DNA from: Acidimicrobiia bacterium
Lineage (GTDB): Bacteria > Actinomycetota > Acidimicrobiia > Spongiisociales > SHLN01
NCBI GenBank assembly: GCA_030624805.1
Contig: JAUXJL010000153.1
Location: forward strand, 1 to 5,692
Direction of reading: 5' to 3'
Length of the DNA stretch: 5,692 nt
Shown here in pieces: positions 1 through 3,911 of this stretch. Numbering within the stretch: position 1 is the first letter of the stretch; every line of letters starts with the position of its first letter. The notes beneath the pieces were generated by a model. The model had not been told where the DNA came from and made no database searches. It was given only the letters and a program-made list of their open reading frames with translations. A program made the position numbers and the translations under genes.

Positions 1-5
1 AAGCC

Positions 6-797
6 ATGGCATTCTGGCGCGCCACCACTGACCCATTCGAAGAGCTTTCGGGCACCTGGTGGGACGGGACTGGAGTTCTGCACGCAGTTGGTGTGTTGCT
101 GGATCCGGTGCGGGTGCCCTTCATCTTCGACGTGCTCGGGTCCGAGCTCGGCTCAGGACCGCACCGGGTGCTGGATCTGGGAGCGGGTGGCGGGGTGCTC
201 TCAGAAACCCTGTATCGCCGCGGGTTCTCCGTGGTGAGCGTCGATCCGTCGCTGGCTTCTATTCGAGCGGGCAAGAGTCATGCCGCGTCGACGGGAGCGG
301 GTGTGGGTTTTCTCGCCGGTCGGGGCGAGCAGCTCCCCTTCGGAGATGATGCATTCGACGCGGTCGTGGGTATGGAAGTGCTGGCCCACGTGGACGACCC
401 GGCCGCCGGCGTCGCCCACGTGTCTCGAGTCCTCAGACCAGAAGGTGTTTTCATATTCTCTGGGCCGAACCGGACGCTCATCAATCGAGTGGGTTTGGTG
501 TTCGTCGCCCAGGACTTGCTTGGCCTCATACCCCGGGGCACCCATGAGTGGAAACGGCTCCTTCGCCCCGAAGAAATCGTTCACTACATGCAGGACTCAA
601 CACTCCATCATGTCCGCACCGAGGGGGTCGGCATCCGATTTTGGAGCCTCCCGCAGGCAGTGGTGGGGTTAGCCGGACTGCTCATTCGCCGCCTCACTTA
701 CCCACAAGCCGCTAGCCGAATTCAACTCGTGAGAGGGACGGGCACCGGTCTTGCTTATCAGGGGTTCGGACGCCGCCCGGGCATCAAGGCCGACTAG
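6..797 (+). CDS. UbiG-like class I SAM-dependent methyltransferase
   Basis: This 263-residue protein is a class I SAM-dependent methyltransferase most like UbiG, the O-methyltransferase of ubiquinone synthesis. Seen: an N-terminal FEELSGTWWD (11-20), as in UbiG F-x(5)-WWD; the SAM-binding glycine loop VLDLGAGGG (55-63); an acidic residue ending strand 2 (D80); the GMEVLAHVDDP stretch (122-132), matching UbiG CMEMLEHVPDP; and PRGTHEWKRLLRPEE (176-190), matching PKGTHDVKKFIKP. Length is near the ~240 residues of E. coli UbiG. The extra residues lie around 211-246, a hydrophobic/basic stretch (AVVGLAGLLIRRL) that might touch membrane. The ATG at position 6 fits the family N-terminus, but only five upstream bases are present, so the ribosome site and any operon partner are out of view. 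Actinobacteria normally use menaquinone, so the substrate is probably another phenolic or lipid hydroxyl; I do not assign ubiG. It ends tail-to-tail against the leftward lipoprotein gene. Confidence 0.88.
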   Translation: MAFWRATTDPFEELSGTWWDGTGVLHAVGVLLDPVRVPFIFDVLGSELGSGPHRVLDLGAGGGVLSETLYRRGFSVVSVDPSLASIRAGKSHAASTGAGVGFLAGRGEQLPFGDDAFDAVVGMEVLAHVDDPAAGVAHVSRVLRPEGVFIFSGPNRTLINRVGLVFVAQDLLGLIPRGTHEWKRLLRPEEIVHYMQDSTLHHVRTEGVGIRFWSLPQAVVGLAGLLIRRLTYPQAASRIQLVRGTGTGLAYQGFGRRPGIKAD

Positions 798-949
798 CTC
801 GACAGGATCACCACTTCGTAGCCGACGCTTGCATCACCAGCACTGAAATTGGTCATCACCAGTCGCAGCTCAATGGGCGACCCGGCCACTATTCCGTGGT
901 CAAGGGTTGTGCTCCAGGCTTGGACGGACCCGCCCACTGCCGTGTGGGG
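794..949 (-). other. In-frame continuation of the small lipoprotein gene beyond its TGA (51 codons to TAG)
   Basis: Reading past the TGA at 952-950 in the same frame gives 51 sense codons and a TAG at 796-794. The product looks like real protein: it contains AGSPIELRLVMTN and VGYEVVILSS, alternating hydrophobic residues typical of the last strands of an Ig-like beta-sandwich. About 71% of third positions are G or C and first positions are G-rich, as expected for coding DNA here. Explanations: a recent nonsense mutation that removed the C-terminal strands, a sequencing error, stop-codon readthrough (TGA followed by C is a weak terminator), or chance. The clean tail-to-tail fit with the methyltransferase favours an originally longer gene of about 229 codons. 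If this tail is not translated, the stretch 798-949 has no other gene. Confidence 0.5.
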
Positions 950-1483
950 TCAGGTCGGTGAATATTCATCAGGTTCCTGAGCAAGCCCGCGAGTCTCGGA
1001 CATGAACAAGGTCGTGGCACCCGCCGTCGACATGACGGCAACTCGGTTGTCAAACACCCCACCGACCGGCACCCCCGGCCGTCCTTCGAAATCAGACCAA
1101 TCGACTGTCACACAGCCCGACAACGGGTGATCGCGCGCGCATGTCTGGTTGGGGCGCCCCGCATCTCGCAGCCTCACTACCAGCTCGCCGGTCATCTCCG
1201 CAGCCGGCTCTGGGACCATCCCGGTCAGAAAATACGCCTCGTGGAATCCTGGCTCCTCGAAGCTGCTGGCCCCCGGAATGACGATCGACCCCGCCAGTAG
1301 GACGACCTCTCCCGCCTCGCCGCCCTGACCCGGTGAGGAAGTCGGGAGAGAAGAAGAAGACGGCGTCGACGTGCCCGGGTCGGCTCCGGCGCACGAAGCG
1401 GCCACCAGCGACACGATCGCGACCGCGATCGGGAGGCGACCCGGCCAGTGTGGCCGGGGACGAGAGACGGGACGGTCAGCCAT
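950..1483 (-). CDS. Small putative lipoprotein, function unknown (177 aa, possibly C-terminally truncated)
   Basis: I do not recognise the family. The 177-residue product begins with a basic n-region (RPVSRPRPHWPGR), a hydrophobic core (LPIAVAIVSLVAAS) and a cysteine at 31, reading as a lipoprotein signal with a slightly irregular lipobox (VAASC). A Gly/Ser/Pro/Thr linker runs to about residue 58, followed by a beta-rich domain with two cysteines (C115, C124) that could form a disulfide outside the membrane. The start is the ATG at 1483: it overlaps the upstream DUF3179 gene by 8 bp (ATGGCTGA), a weak AGG lies six bases before it, and the signal peptide begins there. The frame is open further upstream, but that lies inside the DUF3179 gene and yields no plausible protein. 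Translation is probably coupled to DUF3179, so the two may act together at the cell surface. The TGA at 952-950 may be premature (see the entry at 794-949). Confidence 0.72.
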   Translation of the reverse strand: MADRPVSRPRPHWPGRLPIAVAIVSLVAASCAGADPGTSTPSSSSLPTSSPGQGGEAGEVVLLAGSIVIPGASSFEEPGFHEAYFLTGMVPEPAAEMTGELVVRLRDAGRPNQTCARDHPLSGCVTVDWSDFEGRPGVPVGGVFDNRVAVMSTAGATTLFMSETRGLAQEPDEYSPT

Positions 1484-2675
1484 CGAAGACCTGAACGTCC
1501 GGGAAAGCACCGACGAAAGCAAACCAGAACGTAGTGCGGTTCGGAATTGGCATGAGCTTAGAGCCCTCGAGAGTGCCGGATACAGCGACACCGCCGCTAC
1601 TCCAGGTCGAGCCCGACTGGATATCGACGAAACCTGACTCCTCACGCTGAAACTCGAGTATCTGACCGCCAAGGTCGGCGCTGAACACGGCTGCCCCACC
1701 CTCGGTCGGAATGATGACGATCGGCTCACCGCCCACCTCATCATTGAGCGGCTGGACCAAGCCTTCAACCGGATAGGCCCGCGTAACCCCGTTGACAGTG
1801 ACGCCGACTACCTGCGCCGACGGAGGTAGCCGTCCGTCCCGGGCTGCCTCCCCGACTGGAAACGGAAACCGGCCGCTATCGAGGAAGTCGGCATACGTGG
1901 CGAAGCTGTCCTGCTCATAGGGTGCCGGGCGGCCGGTGTCTCGAGTCAGGATCAGTGTGTCGGGATGTAGAGACATCCAATCTGACCAGGTAGCCACAAC
2001 CGACGGAAGTGGCTCGAGGGCAGTGCCGGTCAGCGTGCCGACGATGGCCTTGCCGGCCACCTGCCACCAATAGGACCCGGTGTTGCGATCAACCATCACG
2101 AGATCTGATTCATACAGTGCACTTGTGTTCCCGAAACTCAAGACCTCGCCCGCCACCCGCCGCTCATACACGATGCCACTCCCGCACAACGGACAGTAGG
2201 TGATCAGCACCGGCACACCGTCGAGTTCGTCATTCACGATCTCGTGAAAGTTGAGAATCTTGAAGGGATAGGCGTACGCCTGGTCGCCGGCAAGGTAGCC
2301 CAGCACCAAATCGCTCGGCACGAGCCAATCACCAGCCGACGCGTCACCGTAAATAGGTCGGTCGATGGGCAGTATCGCATCGAGAAGGGCCTCCCGAAGC
2401 TGGCGAGTTGATTCTGAGAGAGGAACTGTTCCACCGTCGAAGGTGTCGAAGTACACGTCCGTGAGGGGAACATCGTGAATGCTGAGATCCACATCGGGAG
2501 GCCGGGACAACCTGCCAACACCGGGCCTTTCCACCGGAGCGGTGGCGGCGATCGTGCTGGTTGAAGACGTCGAGGTGGATAACCCAGCCGGAGTCTCGGA
2601 CGAAGAGCCCCCGCCACACGCAGCCGCCAAGAGACCGAGTAACACAACCGGGGCCACTCGCTCCAAGGATCTCAT
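1476..2675 (-). CDS. DUF3179 domain-containing lipoprotein
   Basis: A 399-residue exported lipoprotein of the DUF3179 family, whose biochemical role is not established. Residues 1-20 are a lipoprotein signal (MRSLERVAP, then VVLLGLLAAAC, with C20 lipidated), followed by a Gly/Ser/Thr linker to about 48. The DUF3179 region spans about 95-395 and shows the family hallmarks: AYAYPFKILNFHEIVND (133-149), TYCPLCGSGIVYERR (159-173) with its C-P-x-C pair, ESDLVMVDRNTGSYW (189-203) and GSTWSSGGVAVSGTL (355-369). Cys161 and Cys164 resemble a metal or redox site, but this is inference. Start: the ATG at 2675 gives a proper signal peptide; an AGGA lies only one base upstream, so an alternative TTG three codons in, or leaderless initiation, is possible. 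Its stop overlaps the start of the small lipoprotein by 8 bp, indicating an operon. A strongly structured leader (2698-2860) precedes it. Confidence 0.93.
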   Translation of the reverse strand: MRSLERVAPVVLLGLLAAACGGGSSSETPAGLSTSTSSTSTIAATAPVERPGVGRLSRPPDVDLSIHDVPLTDVYFDTFDGGTVPLSESTRQLREALLDAILPIDRPIYGDASAGDWLVPSDLVLGYLAGDQAYAYPFKILNFHEIVNDELDGVPVLITYCPLCGSGIVYERRVAGEVLSFGNTSALYESDLVMVDRNTGSYWWQVAGKAIVGTLTGTALEPLPSVVATWSDWMSLHPDTLILTRDTGRPAPYEQDSFATYADFLDSGRFPFPVGEAARDGRLPPSAQVVGVTVNGVTRAYPVEGLVQPLNDEVGGEPIVIIPTEGGAAVFSADLGGQILEFQREESGFVDIQSGSTWSSGGVAVSGTLEGSKLMPIPNRTTFWFAFVGAFPDVQVFDG

Positions 2676-2702
2676 ATCCTGCAGAACGCAACAAACCGCT
2701 CA

Positions 2703-2734
2703 GGGCTTCCCGCGTCGCGGGTCTGGTGAAGCCC
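2703..2734. promoter_or_regulatory. Stem-loop in the DUF3179 leader
   Basis: GGGCTTC (2703-2709) pairs perfectly with GAAGCCC (2728-2734), enclosing a second GC-rich palindrome, CCGC/GCGG (2710-2713 with 2717-2720). On the minus strand the structure sits about 28 bases before the DUF3179 ATG. The following bases are only mildly T-rich (GCGGTTTGTTGCG), so it is a poor intrinsic terminator; an attenuator, an mRNA-stabilising hairpin or part of the repeat element are alternatives. Confidence 0.4.
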
Positions 2735-2767
2735 CACTGGGAGCGGAGCTCCGATGACGGATGGGAG

Positions 2768-2858
2768 GAGGGGAACGCCACGCGTCCCTGAGGGGAACGC
2801 CACACGTTCCCTGAGGGGAACGCCACACGGTCCCTGAGGGGAACGCTACGCGTTCCTT
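2768..2858. repeat. Four tandem ~23-bp palindromic repeats
   Basis: Units lie at 2768-2789 (22 bp), 2790-2812, 2813-2835 and 2836-2858, all beginning GAGGGGAACGC. Each is an interrupted palindrome: unit 2 is GGGAACG-CCACA-CGTTCCC (7-bp perfect stem), and unit 4 can pair as GGAACGC-TAC-GCGTTCC (7-bp perfect stem). Unit 1 lacks one T in the right arm and unit 3 carries a T-to-G mismatch there. There are no unique spacers, so this is not a CRISPR array. The array begins 16 bp past the regulator's stop, so in RNA it would form a row of hairpins in its 3' trailer and in the DUF3179 leader. Roles consistent with this are an operator array, a transcript-end stabiliser, or REP-like repeats. Confidence 0.85.
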
Positions 2859-2874
2859 TGGAGAAGCCCCTGAG

Positions 2875-3708
2875 CTACTTCCGTGAAACACCAGCAGCGA
2901 CGGCCCCGAGCACAAGATCAACTGCACCTTCGGCAGTCTTGGCCCCGCCGTCGGCCCCCACCGCCTCAGCGTGGTCCGCATCCACCACCGACCCACCTCC
3001 CACAAAAATGGCGGCCCCGGGCGCGGCCTTGCGGACCGACCGAATCATGCGCCGCATGCCTCGGTCAGAAGAGGCGTGGGTTGAGCTTATGCACACCGCA
3101 ACGAGCCCATCGACGGCCGTTACGAACTCGGCCAGGGCGTCGACGGGGACGTCGGCTCCGAGGTCGAAGACCTCAAACCCCGCCCCACGGAGGAGGTCGG
3201 CCACTATCAAAGAGGGGATAATGTGACGTTCGCCAGACGGGGTTGCAACGATGACGGCGCCTTTGGTGCGACCCTTGCGAACAAAACGAGGCCCGAGCCT
3301 GCCGATCAGCCTGAGGGCGACTGACGTTGCCAGGTGCTCCTGGCCGATTGACACATCTCCGGAGTGCCACTTCTCCCCCACCGCTGCCATCGCCGGGCCG
3401 AGAAGGTCGATGTACACCTCGGGGGGCGAACTGCCCGAAGCCAGAGCCCCCTCTACTACTCCCCAGGCGCCTGCCTCGTCACCCGCCAGCAGTCGAGCCT
3501 GAAGGCGCTTTGGCCAGTCGGCAGAGCGTCGGGGTTGAACCGATCGATCGTGACCCCGGCGAAGCCCTTCCAATTCTGAGGTATCCACCTCCCAAGTTCC
3601 GCCCACTTTGCGAGCGGGCAGGCGTCCCAATCTCACGTACCGGTAGACGGTCATGTAGTGAACGCCGAGCTGATCGGCCGCCTCTTGGAGAGTCAGGGTC
3701 GCCACCAC
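2875..3708 (-). CDS. Helix-turn-helix / adenosylcobalamin-binding regulator, CarH/LitR-like photosensor module
   Basis: This 277-residue protein is a probable cobalamin-dependent transcription regulator. Residues 5-50 form an excisionase/BldC-type helix-turn-helix (TLQEAADQLGVHYMTVYRYV, then LGRLPARKVGGTWEVDTSEL). Residues about 66-140 are the four-helix cobalamin cap, and 148-272 a B12-binding Rossmann fold. The CarH motif W-H-x(8)-E-H is present (W114, H115, E124, H125); in Thermus CarH these positions cap adenosylcobalamin and supply the second histidine after light breaks the Co-C bond. The lower ligand motif reads E160-R-H162-x-x-P165, with Pro replacing the usual Gly, and later S208 and the GGG at 237-239 fit the B12 fold spacing. 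Start: GTG at 3708, with AGAGG nine bases upstream and an in-frame TAA three codons before. Unlike classical CarH, the DNA-binding domain is not typical MerR. No carotenoid or photolyase genes lie nearby, so its targets are unknown. Light sensing is inferred. Confidence 0.87.
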   Translation of the reverse strand: MVATLTLQEAADQLGVHYMTVYRYVRLGRLPARKVGGTWEVDTSELEGLRRGHDRSVQPRRSADWPKRLQARLLAGDEAGAWGVVEGALASGSSPPEVYIDLLGPAMAAVGEKWHSGDVSIGQEHLATSVALRLIGRLGPRFVRKGRTKGAVIVATPSGERHIIPSLIVADLLRGAGFEVFDLGADVPVDALAEFVTAVDGLVAVCISSTHASSDRGMRRMIRSVRKAAPGAAIFVGGGSVVDADHAEAVGADGGAKTAEGAVDLVLGAVAAGVSRK

Positions 3709-3717
3709 GCCACGTTA

Positions 3718-3722
3718 CCTCT
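3718..3722 (-). promoter_or_regulatory. Ribosome binding site of the cobalamin regulator
   Basis: AGAGG on the minus strand ends nine bases before the GTG at 3708 and twelve before a second in-frame GTG at 3705. With the in-frame TAA between this site and the gene, it fixes the start to one of these two adjacent codons and favours the first. Confidence 0.6.
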
Positions 3723-3727
3723 GGCAA

Positions 3728-3738
3728 CATATTTACCA
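3728..3738 (-). promoter_or_regulatory. Possible promoter -10 region of the cobalamin regulator
   Basis: The only AT-rich patch in the spacer is TGGTAAATATG (minus strand), with TAAATA as a -10-like hexamer about 22 bases before the GTG. No good -35 is seen at 17 bp. GGTAA recurs 18 bp downstream (AGGTAACG), so a pair of direct half-sites for autoregulation is conceivable. Weak evidence. Confidence 0.25.
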
Positions 3739-3823
3739 CTAAAGCCGCTACACACTCGAGACCTCGGCCAGGCGCGAGTCCGACTTCGCTAGTACTTTGA
3801 GCTGAGGGTCCTTCCGGAGTTGA

Positions 3824-3889
3824 GAATGCACCGAAGGTCCGTATCGCTGGGAGCTGATCGTTGTCAATGACGGCTCGACCGATGAGACC
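3824..3889 (+). pseudogene. Relic of a family-2 glycosyltransferase (WELIVVNDGSTDET)
   Basis: Plus-strand codons 3848-3889 read WELIVVNDGSTDET, the signature second strand and nucleotide-sugar-binding D-G-S-T-D loop of GT-A fold family-2 glycosyltransferases. The preceding codons from 3824 (ECTEGPYR) fit the loop usually found before it. The frame has a TGA at 3821 and another at 3803. After 3889 the similarity stops, and the DUF885 gene (opposite strand) ends at 3912. A second frame just upstream (LRVLPELRM, about 3802-3828) may be an earlier piece displaced by a frameshift, but this is tentative. No start codon or complete domain remains, so this is a fragment left by deletion or rearrangement, not a working gene. 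Confidence 0.6.
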
Positions 3890-3911
3890 CGACCCTTACC
3901 GCCCGTAGGCG

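Larger units (their letters stand above)
2698..2875. repeat. Structured intergenic block with imperfect terminal inverted repeats (MITE-like)
   Basis: The spacer between the DUF3179 start and the cobalamin-regulator stop is bordered by GCTCAGGGCTTC (2698-2709, plus strand) and GCTCAGGGGCTTC (2875-2863, minus strand), which match except for one extra G. Inside are a stem-loop (2703-2734) and four tandem palindromic units (2768-2858). No open frame in it looks like protein and no clear target-site duplication flanks it (AAACC on the left, TACTT on the right). The outermost C of the right end lies within the regulator's TAG stop codon. It could be a small non-autonomous mobile element or dispersed intergenic repeat, or a composite terminator/leader region. 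The inverted ends are directly visible; mobility is inference. Confidence 0.45.

Noticed and set aside
201..584. 127-codon minus-strand open frame opposite the methyltransferase
   Set aside because: No domain character; the plus strand carries all methyltransferase motifs in one frame.
940..955. Selenocysteine codon at the in-frame TGA
   Set aside because: No catalytic cysteine-like context, no full-size SECIS hairpin and no known selenoprotein family; simple mutation, error or leaky stop is more likely.
1484..1768. Upstream extension of the small lipoprotein frame (95 more codons)
   Set aside because: It lies wholly inside the DUF3179 gene, is Ser/Arg-rich with no domain character, and would bury the signal peptide internally.
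2344..2826. 160-codon minus-strand open frame across the repeat block and the DUF3179 N-terminus
   Set aside because: Its N-terminal part is translation of the palindromic repeats and the rest is an out-of-frame shadow of DUF3179, which has clear family motifs in the other frame.
2768..2858. CRISPR array
   Set aside because: The units are contiguous with no unique spacers, and no cas genes are present.
2700..3005. 101-codon minus-strand open frame through the regulator's 3' end and repeats
   Set aside because: The protein is low-complexity repeat translation and overlaps the well-supported cobalamin-binding gene in another frame.
3327..3800. 157-codon plus-strand open frame opposite the cobalamin regulator
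   Set aside because: Pro/Arg/Ser-rich antisense shadow typical of GC-rich DNA; the minus strand has a full two-domain protein with motifs.
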